The notes: generated by a model from the sequence alone, not told the origin. A DNA stretch of 64,000 nt from Clostridium sp. 12(A) (GCA_000526575.1 JAGI01000001.1:388787-452786), one strand, 5' to 3'; positions 8,826-18,707 are shown, counted from the first letter of the stretch. Program-made: numbers and translations.

Positions 8826-10322
8826 ATGACAGAGAAAGAAATATTGTCCCTTACTGCGGTAGGACTTGGAAAAAAGATAAAAAGCAAAGAAGTCACTGTT
8901 ATAGAGGCAGTAAAAGCAGTGCTTGGACAGATTCGTTCCATGGAGCCTGACTTAAACAGCTTTGTGACCGTAGATGAAGCATTTGCCTTAAGCCAGGCAG
9001 AAGCAGTGCAAAAGAAGATCGATGCCGGCGAGCTTACCGGTCCTCTGGCTGGAGTTCCCGTAGCGATTAAAGATAACATCTGCATTAAGGATATGAAAAC
9101 CACCTGCAGCTCCAACATTCTATCTGATTTTGTACCCACCTATACCGCCCAGGCAGTAGAGAATTTAATCGAGGCAGGAGCAATTATAATAGGAAAGACA
9201 AATATGGATGAGTTTGCCATGGGCAGCACCACGGAGACCTCAGCCTTCGGACCCACAAAGAATCCCTGGAATCTTGAATACGTTCCCGGCGGTTCCTCCG
9301 GCGGTTCCTGTACTGCGGTTGCAGCCGGGGAATGCTTTTATGCCCTTGGCTCTGATACAGGCGGCTCCATCAGACAACCAGCCTCCTACTGCGGAGTAAC
9401 AGGGTTAAAGCCTACCTATGGAACCATCTCCCGGTACGGGCTCATTGCCTATGGCTCCTCTTTGGATCAGATCGGCCCGGTGGCAAAGGACGTAACGGAC
9501 TGTGCTGCTATCTTAGAGGTTCTTACCTCCCACGATAAAAAGGACAGCACCTCAGTCGATCGTAAGGATAATCACTTTATGGAGGCCCTGACAAAAGACG
9601 TGAAGGGACTTCGGGTTGGTATTCCCGCGGATTATCTGGGAGAAGGTCTTAACCAGGAAGTGAAGGAAGCTGTGTTAAAGGCTGCAAAGGTTCTGGAGGA
9701 GAAGGGGGCAGTGGTGGAGACCTTTGACCTTGGAAGAGTAAAATACGCCATTCCAGCCTATTATGTCATTGCCTCTGCCGAAGCAAGCTCTAACTTATCC
9801 CGGTTTGACGGGGTAAAATACGGCTACCGTGCGAGGGAGTACGAAGGTCTTCACGGGATGTATAAAAAGAGCCGTTCCGAAGGCTTCGGAGCAGAAGTAA
9901 AGCGCCGTATCATGCTTGGTTCCTTTGTTTTAAGCTCTGGTTATTATGATGCATACTATATTAAAGCCTTAAAGACCAAAGCACTGATTAAAAAGTCCTT
10001 TGATGAGGCTTTTGCGAAATACGATGTAATTCTGGGGCCAACAGCTCCCACCACAGCACCAAAGCTGAATGAAAGTCTAAGCGATTCCTTAAAGATGTAC
10101 CTTGGAGATATCTATACCATTTCCGTAAACCTGGCAGGACTTCCCGGACTTTCTATTCCATTTGGCACGGACCATAAGGGACTTCCTATTGGAATTCAGC
10201 TGATCGGTGATTGCTTTCAGGAGAAAAATATCCTTCGAGCAGGCTTTGCCTTAGAAGGGGAACACGGATATACCATGCCGGAATTGGCTCTTAAGGCAAT
10301 TAACGGAAGGGAGGAGAAGTAA
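8826..10322 (+). CDS. gatA: Asp/Glu-tRNA amidotransferase subunit A
   Basis: A 498-residue amidase-signature protein that hydrolyses glutamine to supply ammonia in GatCAB. The Ser-cis-Ser-Lys machinery is visible: Lys in VAIKDN near residue 80, the glycine/serine stretch GGSSGGSC near 155-162, and DTGGSIRQP near 178, whose Ser is the nucleophile. Full length for the family. Its TAA immediately precedes the gatB ATG, so the two are tightly coupled. Confidence 0.95.
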   Translation: MTEKEILSLTAVGLGKKIKSKEVTVIEAVKAVLGQIRSMEPDLNSFVTVDEAFALSQAEAVQKKIDAGELTGPLAGVPVAIKDNICIKDMKTTCSSNILSDFVPTYTAQAVENLIEAGAIIIGKTNMDEFAMGSTTETSAFGPTKNPWNLEYVPGGSSGGSCTAVAAGECFYALGSDTGGSIRQPASYCGVTGLKPTYGTISRYGLIAYGSSLDQIGPVAKDVTDCAAILEVLTSHDKKDSTSVDRKDNHFMEALTKDVKGLRVGIPADYLGEGLNQEVKEAVLKAAKVLEEKGAVVETFDLGRVKYAIPAYYVIASAEASSNLSRFDGVKYGYRAREYEGLHGMYKKSRSEGFGAEVKRRIMLGSFVLSSGYYDAYYIKALKTKALIKKSFDEAFAKYDVILGPTAPTTAPKLNESLSDSLKMYLGDIYTISVNLAGLPGLSIPFGTDHKGLPIGIQLIGDCFQEKNILRAGFALEGEHGYTMPELALKAINGREEK

Positions 10323-11756
10323 ATGAGCAAACAGTATGAGACAGTCATTGGTCTGGAAGTTCACGTAGAGCTGGCAACCAAAACAAAAATCTTCTGCTCC
10401 TGCTCCACGGAATTTGGAGGAGCGCCCAACACCCATACATGTCCGGTCTGTACCGGTATGCCAGGATCTCTCCCTGTATTAAATAAGCAGGTCGTGGAGT
10501 ATGCCCTTGCGGTTGGTCTGGCAGCTAATTGTGAAATCAACCAGTATTGTAAATTTGACCGTAAGAATTATTTTTACCCGGATAATCCACAGAACTATCA
10601 GATATCCCAGCTTTATCTTCCCATCTGCCATGATGGATATGTGGAAATAGATACTCCGTCAGGAAAGAAGAAAATCGGCATCCATGAGATTCATATGGAA
10701 GAGGATGCTGGTAAGCTGATTCATGATGAGTGGGAAGACTGTTCTTTGGTAGACTTTAACCGAAGCGGCGTTCCCTTAATTGAAATCGTGTCTGAGCCTG
10801 ATATGAGAAGCGGAGAAGAGGTCATTGCCTATCTGGAGAAGCTAAGGCTGATCATTCAGTATCTTGGCGCTTCTGACTGCAAGCTTCAGGAAGGCTCCAT
10901 GAGAGCCGATGTAAACTTATCCATCCGTGAGGTTGGTGCAGCGGAATTCGGAACCAGAACGGAGATGAAGAATCTAAACTCCTTTAAAGCCATTGCAAGA
11001 GCCATTGAAGGAGAGAGAATACGTCAGATTGAGCTCATTGAGGAAGGAAGACTGATTACTCAGGAGACCAGACGATGGGATGACAATAAGGAATCTTCCT
11101 ATGCTATGCGTTCCAAAGAGGATGCCAAGGATTACCGCTATTTCCCAGACCCGGATCTTCCCCCTGTTCTCATCAGCGATGAGTGGATTTCTTCTATTAA
11201 GGAGAGACAGCCGGAGCTGCGCACGGAGAAAATGGCACGGTATCAGGAAGCCTTTAGCCTGTCTGAATACGATGCAGATATTATTACCGGTTCCAAGCAC
11301 ATGGCAGACATTTTTGAAGCGGTCACTGAGATCTGCAATAAGCCGAAAGAAGCCGCCAACTGGCTTATGGTGGAGGGCATGCGTCTGTTAAAAGAGCATG
11401 AGATGGAACCGGAAAATATGTGTTTTTCACCGGAAAACCTTGCAAAATTAATTCAGTTAGTAGATAATGGTACCATTAACCGTACCGTAGGAAAAGAAGT
11501 TTTCGAACGAATCTTTGCGGATAATGTCAATCCAGAGCAATATGTGGAAGAAAAAGGATTGAAGGTCGTAAATGATGAAGGGCAGCTTCGGGAGGCAATC
11601 CAGGGTATTATTGATGCAAATCCGCAGTCCGTAGAGGATTACCACAATGGAAAGGAAAAGGCCATGGGCTTTTTGGTCGGTCAGACCATGAGGGCCATGA
11701 AAGGGAAGGCTGATCCAGCTTCTGTCAACCGGATTGTAAAGGAACTGCTTGGTTAA
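10323..11756 (+). CDS. gatB: Asp/Glu-tRNA amidotransferase subunit B
   Basis: A 477-residue GatB, the kinase and transamidase subunit that activates the tRNA-bound Asp or Glu and amidates it. It starts with the diagnostic ETVIGLEVHVELATKTKIFC and has the Cys-rich zinc site CSCSTEFG...CPVC at residues about 21-42. The cradle domain is followed by the C-terminal helical/YqeY-like tail (GFLVGQTMRAMKGKADP). Length is normal. With no asnS or glnS in view the complex may serve both amidated tRNAs, but genes outside the window decide that. Confidence 0.95.
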   Translation: MSKQYETVIGLEVHVELATKTKIFCSCSTEFGGAPNTHTCPVCTGMPGSLPVLNKQVVEYALAVGLAANCEINQYCKFDRKNYFYPDNPQNYQISQLYLPICHDGYVEIDTPSGKKKIGIHEIHMEEDAGKLIHDEWEDCSLVDFNRSGVPLIEIVSEPDMRSGEEVIAYLEKLRLIIQYLGASDCKLQEGSMRADVNLSIREVGAAEFGTRTEMKNLNSFKAIARAIEGERIRQIELIEEGRLITQETRRWDDNKESSYAMRSKEDAKDYRYFPDPDLPPVLISDEWISSIKERQPELRTEKMARYQEAFSLSEYDADIITGSKHMADIFEAVTEICNKPKEAANWLMVEGMRLLKEHEMEPENMCFSPENLAKLIQLVDNGTINRTVGKEVFERIFADNVNPEQYVEEKGLKVVNDEGQLREAIQGIIDANPQSVEDYHNGKEKAMGFLVGQTMRAMKGKADPASVNRIVKELLG

Positions 11757-11787
11757 TGGAGTCTAAATGAGGAGGAGTAAGGAATCT

Positions 11788-13080
11788 ATGAAGCCGTATA
11801 TTGAAATGACAAAGGAAGAGTTACTGGCGCTTAAAAAGGAACTTTCTGTACAGTACAAGGAGTTTCAGACAAAGGACTTAAGACTTGATATGTCAAGAGG
11901 AAAGCCCAGTACGGAACAGCTGGATATCTCCATGGGGATGATGGAGGTATTAGGCAGCGATGTGGACCTTACTTGTGAAGACGGCACTGATTGCCGCAAT
12001 TACGGGGTTCTTGACGGAATCAAGGAGGCGAAAGAGCTTCTTGCAGATATGATGGAGGTAGCTCCAGACTACATCATCATTTACGGAAATTCCAGCTTAA
12101 ATGTCATGTATGATACGGTTTCCCGCTCCATGACCCACGGAGTTATGGGAAGTACGCCCTGGTGCAAGCTGGATAAGGTGAAGTTTTTATGCCCGGTTCC
12201 CGGCTATGACAGACATTTCGCCATTACCGAGTACTTTGGTATCGAGATGATTAACATACCCATGACACCCGACGGACCTGATATGGATATGGTAGAGGAG
12301 CTTGTGGCGAACGACGATGCCATTAAAGGAATCTGGTGCGTGCCTAAATATTCAAACCCTCAGGGAATTTCCTATTCCGATGAAACGGTACGAAGATTTG
12401 CCCGCTTAAAACCGGCAGCCAAGGACTTCCGTATCTATTGGGATAATGCTTACACCATCCATCATTTATACGACCATGACCAGGATCATCTCATTGAGAT
12501 TCTGGCAGAATGTAAGAGAGCAGGCAATTCAGATCTTGTATATAAATTTGCATCGACCTCTAAGGTCAGCTTCCCAGGCTCAGGCATAGCAGCCATAGCA
12601 GCCAGCCAGAACAACCTGGTGGATATCAAGAAGCAGTTAAAGATCCAGACCATTGGACACGATAAGGTGAACCAGCTTCGCCACGTAAGGTATTTCGGTG
12701 ATATTCATGGTATGGTAGAGCATATGAGAAAGCATGCTGATATCATCCGCCCTAAATTTGAGACCGTGATCAATACGCTGGAACAGGAGCTTGGAGGTCT
12801 TGGCATCGGTGAATGGACCAAACCAAAGGGAGGCTATTTCATTTCCTTTGATTCCTTGAACGGATGTGCGAAGGCTATCGTTACCAAATGTAAAAAATCC
12901 GGGCTTATCATGACAGGCGCAGGAGCTACCTATCCATATGGAAAGGACCCGAATGACAGCAATATCCGTATTGCGCCATCTTATCCTACCTTAAGCGATA
13001 TGGTGCTGGCTATGAAGTTATTTACCCTTTGTGTGAAGATGGTAAGCATTGATAAGATTCTGGCTGATAAAAAGGATTAA
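11788..13080 (+). CDS. PLP-dependent aminotransferase, AspB/MocR-like class I
   Basis: About 430 residues. It resembles the Asp_aminotransf/Aminotran_MocR group that includes corynebacterial aspartate aminotransferase. The PLP lysine is in FASTSKVSFPGSGI near residue 260, with KYSNPQG and YWDNAYTIHHL motifs upstream and the substrate Arg in NIRIAPSYP near the end. The likely reaction is aspartate or another amino acid with 2-oxoglutarate. An upstream in-frame ATG at 11767 lies within AGGAGGAGTAAGG, the ribosome site, so I use the ATG at 11788. It follows gatB by 31 bases and precedes a terminator, so it may be the last gene of the T-box operon and supply aspartate for the pathway; that link is inference. 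Confidence 0.82.
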   Translation: MKPYIEMTKEELLALKKELSVQYKEFQTKDLRLDMSRGKPSTEQLDISMGMMEVLGSDVDLTCEDGTDCRNYGVLDGIKEAKELLADMMEVAPDYIIIYGNSSLNVMYDTVSRSMTHGVMGSTPWCKLDKVKFLCPVPGYDRHFAITEYFGIEMINIPMTPDGPDMDMVEELVANDDAIKGIWCVPKYSNPQGISYSDETVRRFARLKPAAKDFRIYWDNAYTIHHLYDHDQDHLIEILAECKRAGNSDLVYKFASTSKVSFPGSGIAAIAASQNNLVDIKKQLKIQTIGHDKVNQLRHVRYFGDIHGMVEHMRKHADIIRPKFETVINTLEQELGGLGIGEWTKPKGGYFISFDSLNGCAKAIVTKCKKSGLIMTGAGATYPYGKDPNDSNIRIAPSYPTLSDMVLAMKLFTLCVKMVSIDKILADKKD

Positions 13081-13108
13081 GAATAAATAGACGTTTTGCC
13101 AATCATTG

Positions 13109-13145
13109 GGGCGGGATTCTGAAATGGAATCTCGCCCTATTTTTT
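13109..13145 (+). terminator. Rho-independent terminator after the gat operon
   Basis: GGGCGGGATTC pairs with GAATCTCGCCC, followed by a run of six T at 13140-13145. Confidence 0.85.
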
Positions 13146-13211
13146 CATCAATAATTTGATATAATAACCAAAGGCATACAGGCTGAGCAATTGGAAAGGA
13201 ATGTATTAAAG

Positions 13212-14024
13212 ATGAATGAATTGTTTTCTATCGGAGATATCTCAAAGATATTTCATATCCCCATAAAAACATTAAGATATTATGATGAAATTGGTCTTTT
13301 GGTACCTGCTTTTGTGGATACCAATACAAAATATAGATTTTACTCCGTGGATCAATTTGTATTAATTGATATTATACGGAATTCAAAAAAGATGGGGATG
13401 CCTTTAAGTGAGGTAAAAAAAGCCATTGAAGAAGATCTTAAATTTAATGACATATTGGAATTGATAGATCGGCAATCCATTTGTCTGGATGAAAAGATAA
13501 ATGAACTGAACATGCTGAAAGCCTCAATGAATACAATAAGAGAGTCGTTGGGAGAGATAAGCAGCCTGGTATTCAACGAAGTTTTTTTAGTAAAAGAAGA
13601 TATTCAGAAATATATTTCGTTCCCATATACCTCTCGCACGATTGAGGAACAGGAAATAAATTTTAGAAAAGCAGCACTTTCATCAAAGATAATTGAACGA
13701 GAGGTATATGCAGTTTTTGGAGTAGGCACAGATGCAAAAATATATTTTGATAAGGGAGAAATGGTAAATCCTGATATTCGTTATTATATTAAAAATAGGC
13801 TGTCCCCGGCTGAATACGAAAAGATACCGGCTGGTATGTACGCATGTATAATTTTTGACGATAATAGTTTTGCGAAAGAGAAGTATTATGGATTACTTGC
13901 AGAGTATCTTACTAAAAACAGGATACAAGCTCAGGGTGATTTCATAGAACAGTGGATTATGCCGAGAGTAGAGGGAAAAAGAGAAAGTACTTTAATAAAA
14001 TTAGAAATTAAAATTGAGGATTGA
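13212..14024 (+). CDS. MerR-family transcriptional regulator with effector-binding domain
   Basis: About 270 residues. The N-terminus is a MerR winged helix (FSIGDISKIFHIPIKTLRYYDEIGLL), followed by a long dimerisation helix (residues about 75-115) and a C-terminal domain that resembles the GyrI-like drug-binding fold of BltR/BmrR-type regulators. Such proteins bind a small hydrophobic ligand and activate nearby genes from promoters with a long spacer. A TTG at 13191 could start the frame, but GGAAAGGA at 13193-13200 is well placed for the ATG at 13212. Probable target: the MoaF-like gene and ferredoxin downstream. Confidence 0.85.
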   Translation: MNELFSIGDISKIFHIPIKTLRYYDEIGLLVPAFVDTNTKYRFYSVDQFVLIDIIRNSKKMGMPLSEVKKAIEEDLKFNDILELIDRQSICLDEKINELNMLKASMNTIRESLGEISSLVFNEVFLVKEDIQKYISFPYTSRTIEEQEINFRKAALSSKIIEREVYAVFGVGTDAKIYFDKGEMVNPDIRYYIKNRLSPAEYEKIPAGMYACIIFDDNSFAKEKYYGLLAEYLTKNRIQAQGDFIEQWIMPRVEGKRESTLIKLEIKIED

Positions 14025-14093
14025 CTCTCCTGTAACTGGAGGTTGTATGATGAGATGTGTAAAGGGAAATGTAAAGTTGAAAGGAGTATAAAT

Positions 14094-14894
14094 GTGAAAA
14101 ATGAGTTCCCTACCGTAGAAGAATTATCAAATGGCTTTAGTGAATTTAAATTAGAAGAAGCGGTAGAATTATCAAACAAAGAAATTGAACTTTTTTATGA
14201 AGACGGACAGAAGGTTGTTTATCAATTTCTTGATAAAAATTGTTTGAGGGTAACCTGCGAGGGAGAACACGTAACAAGCTTTGCCTGTATCTATTCTGCA
14301 GTTTCACCTAGAAACAATCTTTATTTCGTAGATTTTATACAAGCTAATGGTATGAGTCAGTCTGTAACTACGGTTCTTGACTTTAATAAAATGATTGCCA
14401 CAACGTTGACGGCAACATTACCAAGCAGGGAGCAGGCTGATATTTCTCAACTTGTAAGAGCAGAAATGAAGCTACCTATGACTTCTGTATCCGCACAGTT
14501 TACACATGCTTCAATTGGAAGTGAATTTACCACCAAAACGGAGCAGCATAGCTTTACCGCTGAATTAATTGGAAAGACCATAAGTTTCCGATATAGCAGC
14601 AACGATATCTATGAACACATCTATTTAAATGAGGATTTTTATAGTTGGCATTGTGTAAGCGGTCTTGAAAAGGGGCTGTGTGATACCGATCGATGTTATT
14701 ATTTGAAGCTTGATGAGAATTTATATTGGTTTACATGGTTGGAGAAGGTTGTTCCAACGATTGGAACGGTTATAGAAGATCTGGCTGAGGGAAAGATGAG
14801 ATCCTATGGAAAAATATGCGGTTATGAAAATTATTCCACAGGTGCAATCACTAATTTCCAGGTCGGATCGTATGCAACCGAATTGAGCAAATAA
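14094..14894 (+). CDS. MoaF-like protein
   Basis: About 266 residues that resemble the MoaF family (MoaF N- and C-terminal lipocalin-like halves), named from a gene linked to molybdenum cofactor operons in other bacteria; its biochemical role is not established. Visible marks are FPTVEELSNGF at the start and the acidic-aromatic YYLKLDENLYWFTWLEK near the end. I start it at a GTG with AGGAG 7 bases upstream (14082-14086) rather than the ATG at 14043, which has no good site. No other molybdopterin gene is nearby. It sits between a MerR regulator and a ferredoxin on the same strand, so a redox or small-molecule role is possible. Confidence 0.7.
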   Translation: MKNEFPTVEELSNGFSEFKLEEAVELSNKEIELFYEDGQKVVYQFLDKNCLRVTCEGEHVTSFACIYSAVSPRNNLYFVDFIQANGMSQSVTTVLDFNKMIATTLTATLPSREQADISQLVRAEMKLPMTSVSAQFTHASIGSEFTTKTEQHSFTAELIGKTISFRYSSNDIYEHIYLNEDFYSWHCVSGLEKGLCDTDRCYYLKLDENLYWFTWLEKVVPTIGTVIEDLAEGKMRSYGKICGYENYSTGAITNFQVGSYATELSK

Positions 14895-14948
14895 TCCTTG
14901 AGTCAATGAGTTTTAAGATTTAGTACTACAATAAGGAGGAATATTACG

Positions 14949-15107
14949 ATGGCTTATAAAATTACAGAAGCTTGCAACGGGTGTGGTGATTGCGTTCCAG
15001 AATGTCCCGTAGATGCAATCACAGAAAATGGAATTAATATCGATGTATGTAATGATTGTGGTGCATGTGTAAACGTATGTTGTAAAGATGCAATCATTGA
15101 GGTTTAA
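14949..15107 (+). CDS. 2[4Fe-4S] ferredoxin
   Basis: A 52-residue clostridial-type ferredoxin. Two CxxCxxCxxxC clusters are visible: CNGCGDCVPECP near residue 9 and CNDCGACVNVCC near residue 34. They bind two 4Fe-4S clusters and carry low-potential electrons. In the second motif the usual Cys-Pro is Cys-Cys, which is mildly unusual. An AAGGAGGA site lies 8 bases before the ATG, and a terminator follows 67 bases after the stop. Confidence 0.93.
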   Translation: MAYKITEACNGCGDCVPECPVDAITENGINIDVCNDCGACVNVCCKDAIIEV

Positions 15108-15174
15108 GATGATTAGGTAAAACGTTTTCAATGAACAGCAATTAAAATATAAATTAGGCTCTTTTTCAGTGGTT

Positions 15175-15209
15175 GGAGTGGGATTTTTAAATCTCACTCC
15201 ATTCTTTTA
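15175..15209 (+). terminator. Terminator after the ferredoxin gene
   Basis: GGAGTGGGATTT pairs with AAATCTCACTCC, then ATTCTTTTATT. It lies between convergent genes and could serve the LysR gene from the other side only weakly. Confidence 0.75.
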
Positions 15210-15226
15210 TTACTTTATTAGTCTTG

Positions 15227-16105
15227 TTATTCGAACAATACAAGATTAATAAATGCCTGGAAGGATTCGGTCTGGAACTTGTCCTTTTGAAATACCACAT
15301 GATTCATGCAGCTGATATTAAAGTCCTTAACTTCAACCTCAACAATCTCACCAAGGCGTATGGACTCATCTGCAAAGATCCTGGGTACTACACCAATTCC
15401 AATGTTTTCTTTTACTGCCTGTAATATCACATCGGAATTCGTACTGGTCCAAAGAGGCTCTGCAGAAAGATTATTAAGGGCAAGAGCGTAATCAAAGGTA
15501 TCCCTGATAGTACAGCCAGCTTCTCTTAAAAGGAGCGGTTCTTTCATCAGTGATTCTAAGGACACAGGCTGGTCACCTGGTTTCGCCAGAGGATGACCTG
15601 GGGCGCAGATCACTGCCAGAGGATAAGAGGAAAATGGTATCTTTTCCAGCTGTTCATCGGGAATGACACCTTCCACAAGGCCGATATCCAGTTCATTTTT
15701 CAAAAGCTTCCCTGTGATTTCCTGGGAGTTTGATACGGTTACTTTTAACTGAATATCAGGGTTTGAAACTGTAAAACGGGAGACTGCCCCAGGAAGTAAA
15801 TAACTGGCCAGAGTCACGCAGGAGCCAATTCGTAGTGGTGCATTCAGATGAAGGGTTCCTGAGTAGTTTTCAAGATCCTGGTAAAGCTCCAGAAGGGGTA
15901 TGACCTTAGACAAATAAAATTTACCATTCTCGTTGATTACCACCCTTCTGGACACCCGGTCAAATAAGGGAGAACCAACGGATTCCTCCAGTTCATTAAT
16001 GGCGTGGGAGACGGCAGGCTGGGTCATGGACAGCGCTTTGGCTGCTCCAGTAATGCTGCCTTCTTCACACACCGTTTTAAAGATCGTAAGATGTCTTAAG
16101 TTCAT
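15227..16105 (-). CDS. LysR-family transcriptional regulator
   Basis: A 292-residue LysR regulator. The N-terminal helix-turn-helix is at residues 1-60 (LRHLTIFKTVCEEGSITGAAKALSMTQ...), followed by the linker helix and a periplasmic-binding-like effector domain (residues about 88-290). It resembles the CysL/YwfK subgroup, whose members often control sulfur or anion metabolism, but the target cannot be read from the neighbours: no divergent gene is present and the next gene upstream (GNAT) is on the same strand. Confidence 0.88.
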   Translation of the reverse strand: MNLRHLTIFKTVCEEGSITGAAKALSMTQPAVSHAINELEESVGSPLFDRVSRRVVINENGKFYLSKVIPLLELYQDLENYSGTLHLNAPLRIGSCVTLASYLLPGAVSRFTVSNPDIQLKVTVSNSQEITGKLLKNELDIGLVEGVIPDEQLEKIPFSSYPLAVICAPGHPLAKPGDQPVSLESLMKEPLLLREAGCTIRDTFDYALALNNLSAEPLWTSTNSDVILQAVKENIGIGVVPRIFADESIRLGEIVEVEVKDFNISCMNHVVFQKDKFQTESFQAFINLVLFE

Positions 16106-16204
16106 GTTTCTCTTCCTTCCATTACCAACGTGTTATATGATAGTTTACATTATATCATTTTGATAATGGTATGAATAGAGTTTTGAAAAAAAATGTCGAA
16201 AAAA

Positions 16205-16753
16205 TTATAGGCTCAGCATCATTAAATATTCTGTGGCATAGGTGCCATCCCGGTATTTAAATCCATGCTTTCTGGTTCCGTAAAGCTCAAAGCCAAATTT
16301 GGTGTAGAGAGCCAGGCCGCGTTCATTTTCACTCACTACCTCCAGCTCAAGCTGTTCATAGCCTATTTCCTGGGCACCGTTTATGAGAGAAGACATGAGA
16401 TGAGAACCGATTCCAAGGCCCCAATAATTCCGAATGATGGAGATTCCAAAGGAAGCTCTATGAGCATAGCGCTGGTGAGGAGCAATGGCGGTGATACCTG
16501 CGTTTGCTACAAGATGTCCGTGAACCATAGCACATAGCATTAAGTCCTTTTTACTTCTTAGGCAGTTTTGTAAAAATTGCTGCTCCTGAGGGATTGTAAT
16601 ATCAATTTCATCGGCATATCTGGAAAGGAAATTTGTTTCTTCCGATGCGGTAGACATCAGATGAAGCATGGCTGTGGCGTCTTCCGGTCCAGGGCTTTTT
16701 ATGATACAGGGAAGTCCATTCTTAAGTATAACCTCTTTGGGTTTATATCTCAT
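16205..16753 (-). CDS. GNAT-family N-acetyltransferase
   Basis: About 182 residues with a GNAT fold. The acetyl-CoA pyrophosphate loop is RNYWGLGIGSHLM near residue 107 (the Q/RxxGxG/A motif), with a C-terminal LYTKFGFELYGTRKHGFKYRDG typical of the family. Substrate unknown. An upstream in-frame ATG at 16786 would add 11 residues, but an AGGAGG site lies just ahead of the ATG at 16753, so I choose that. It is preceded on the minus strand by icd, with a hairpin between. Confidence 0.85.
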   Translation of the reverse strand: MRYKPKEVILKNGLPCIIKSPGPEDATAMLHLMSTASEETNFLSRYADEIDITIPQEQQFLQNCLRSKKDLMLCAMVHGHLVANAGITAIAPHQRYAHRASFGISIIRNYWGLGIGSHLMSSLINGAQEIGYEQLELEVVSENERGLALYTKFGFELYGTRKHGFKYRDGTYATEYLMMLSL

Positions 16754-16772
16754 GATATTTCCTCCTGAAAGG

Positions 16773-16808
16773 GAAAGAGAAAGCAACGGGTACGCAGCTT
16801 TCTCTTTC
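16773..16808. terminator. Intergenic hairpin between icd and the GNAT gene
   Basis: GAAAGAGAAAGC is a perfect inverted repeat of GCTTTCTCTTTC with a 12-base loop. The T tract after it on the minus strand is weak (CCTTTC), so it may only partly terminate icd transcription. Confidence 0.4.
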
Positions 16809-16836
16809 TATGTTTAAAGTCAAAACCAGACAGGTC

Positions 16837-18033
16837 TTACAGACGCTTTGCAATGGCTTTGATAAAATCTTCGCTGTTTAAAACAGTTGGGTTAGGAATG
16901 GTGGTGATCAGTGCAAGGTCCTTTGTCATCTCACCGGCTTCTATGGTATCAATGGTGGCTTTTTCAAGCTTATCCGCAAAAGCAGCCAGCTCGTTGTTTC
17001 CATCAAGCTCTCCGCGCTTTCTTAAAGCGCCGGTCCAGGCAAAAATGGTTGCCACAGAGTTTGTGGAGGTTTCCTGGCCCTTTAAGTGATTGTAATAGTG
17101 ACGCTGAACCGTTCCGTGTGCTGCTTCATACTCGAAGTCTCCGTCAGGAGAAACAAGAACAGAAGTCATCATGGCAAGAGAACCAAAAGCAGATGAAATC
17201 ATATCACTCATAACATCACCGTCGTAATTTTTACAAGCCCAGATGTATCCGCCTTCTGATTTCATAACACGAGCTACCGCATCGTCAATTAAGGTATAGA
17301 AATATGTAATGCCTGCCTCTTTAAATTTATCTTCATACTCTGCTTCAAAGATCTCCTGGAAGATATCCTTAAAGGTATGATCATACTTTTTGGAAATGGT
17401 ATCCTTGGTAGAGAACCATAAGTCCTGCTTAATATCAAGGGCATATTTAAAGCAGCTCTTTGCAAAGCTTTCAATGGAATCGTTTAAGTTGTGCATACCC
17501 TGGGTGATGCCTGCGCCCTTAAAGGTATGAACGAGCTCTCTTGTTTCTGTTCCATCCTCTCCGGTGTAGACAAGCTCTACTTTACCAGCACCTGGAATCT
17601 TCATCTCAGAGCCCTTATAAACATCTCCGTAAGCGTGTCTAGCAATGGTAATTGGCTTTTTCCAGTTCTTCACACATGGATCGATTCCCTTGACAACAAT
17701 AGGAGCACGGAATACAGTTCCGTCCAGAATGGCACGGATGGTGCCGTTGGGACTTTTCCACATTTCCTTCAGGCTATATTCTTTCACCCGGTCCGCATTG
17801 GGGGTAATGGTGGCACACTTGACAGCGACCTTATATTTCTTTGTGGCATTGGCTGAGTCAATGGTTACCTGATCGTTTGTTTCGTCCCGGTAAGCAAGTC
17901 CCAGATCGTAATACTCCGTCTTTAAATCGATGTATGGGAGTAAAAGATTATCCTTGATCATCTGCCAGAGAATGCGGGTCATCTCATCTCCATCCATTTC
18001 AACAATGGGGGTCGTCATTTTAATCTTATCCAT
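16837..18033 (-). CDS. icd: NADP-dependent isocitrate dehydrogenase
   Basis: A 398-residue homodimeric enzyme of the eukaryote-like type II IDH group, which converts isocitrate to 2-oxoglutarate and CO2 with NADP+. It starts [16 protein letters not shown] and has the metal-binding Asp in [31 protein letters not shown] near residues 250-280, and the NADP-binding [12 protein letters not shown] near 306. Length is full. AGGAGG precedes the ATG. It supplies 2-oxoglutarate for glutamate synthesis in an otherwise fermentative organism. Confidence 0.95.
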   Translation of the reverse strand: MDKIKMTTPIVEMDGDEMTRILWQMIKDNLLLPYIDLKTEYYDLGLAYRDETNDQVTIDSANATKKYKVAVKCATITPNADRVKEYSLKEMWKSPNGTIRAILDGTVFRAPIVVKGIDPCVKNWKKPITIARHAYGDVYKGSEMKIPGAGKVELVYTGEDGTETRELVHTFKGAGITQGMHNLNDSIESFAKSCFKYALDIKQDLWFSTKDTISKKYDHTFKDIFQEIFEAEYEDKFKEAGITYFYTLIDDAVARVMKSEGGYIWACKNYDGDVMSDMISSAFGSLAMMTSVLVSPDGDFEYEAAHGTVQRHYYNHLKGQETSTNSVATIFAWTGALRKRGELDGNNELAAFADKLEKATIDTIEAGEMTKDLALITTIPNPTVLNSEDFIKAIAKRL

Positions 18034-18070
18034 GTGTTTGTCCTCCTAAGAAATGTTCATATTTTGCTAT

Positions 18071-18099
18071 AGTATACGACATAAATTCAATTCGCACAA
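18071..18099 (-). promoter_or_regulatory. Probable icd promoter
   Basis: On the minus strand, TTGTGC (18094-18099) and TATACT (18071-18076) are 17 bases apart, about 40 bases upstream of the icd start. Confidence 0.5.
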
Positions 18100-18104
18100 G
18101 ACTG

Positions 18105-18524
18105 CTATGTAAATTTATTCATCCATTTTTGTATATTATACACAGTCTGAGGATTCATGAAATGCTCCACCTTTTCCACCTGCTCCAGTTCATCGGTATT
18201 CTGGTTGATAAAGCAGAAAAAACGGTGAAGAACTTCGTGGCGGAAGAGAAGATATTCGCCCAGCTGCATTCCATCCTCTGTCAGGGACACAGCACCGTAT
18301 TTTTCAAACCCCACTAATCCCTGTTCCTTTAGGTTGCCTGCCATTTTAGAAGCTGAGGAGGGCTTTACATGAAGGCATTCGGCAAGCTCCTTGATACGGA
18401 CCGGGTGCCCGTCGTGATGAAGCCTGCAGATCATTTCCAGATAATCTTCCATAGAGGAGGTGATTTTTGTCTGCTCTAAAAGGGAGTAGCCTTTCAGCGT
18501 ATAGAAATTTTCAGCTCCGTTCAT
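18105..18524 (-). CDS. DtxR/MntR-family metal-dependent repressor
   Basis: A 139-residue protein with the DtxR/MntR layout: a winged helix (residues about 20-80, MEDYLEMICRLHHDGHPVRIKELAECLHVKPSSASKMAGNL) and a metal-binding dimerisation helix region (EYLLFRHEVLHRFF). It has no SH3-like third domain, as in MntR. Metal ligands may include residues of the HEVLHRFF segment and a C-terminal His. It is divergent from feoA across a 183-base gap, so it is a natural candidate for controlling the feo operon in response to Fe2+ or Mn2+. Confidence 0.88.
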   Translation of the reverse strand: MNGAENFYTLKGYSLLEQTKITSSMEDYLEMICRLHHDGHPVRIKELAECLHVKPSSASKMAGNLKEQGLVGFEKYGAVSLTEDGMQLGEYLLFRHEVLHRFFCFINQNTDELEQVEKVEHFMNPQTVYNIQKWMNKFT

Positions 18525-18707
18525 GCCGGTGTCTCCTTTGGGATATAATCATAGTTCATATCTATTCCCCTTGGGACAGTTGTATGAATCCAGGGACATG
18601 AAAAAACCGTGGTAAAATCGTTGTAACCAGTTTTTCTTTCTTTGCATATGTTAGGATATGGAAACATTGCAGGAAGTTTCAAAAAAGAAGTGCGGAGGTA
18701 AGAAACG

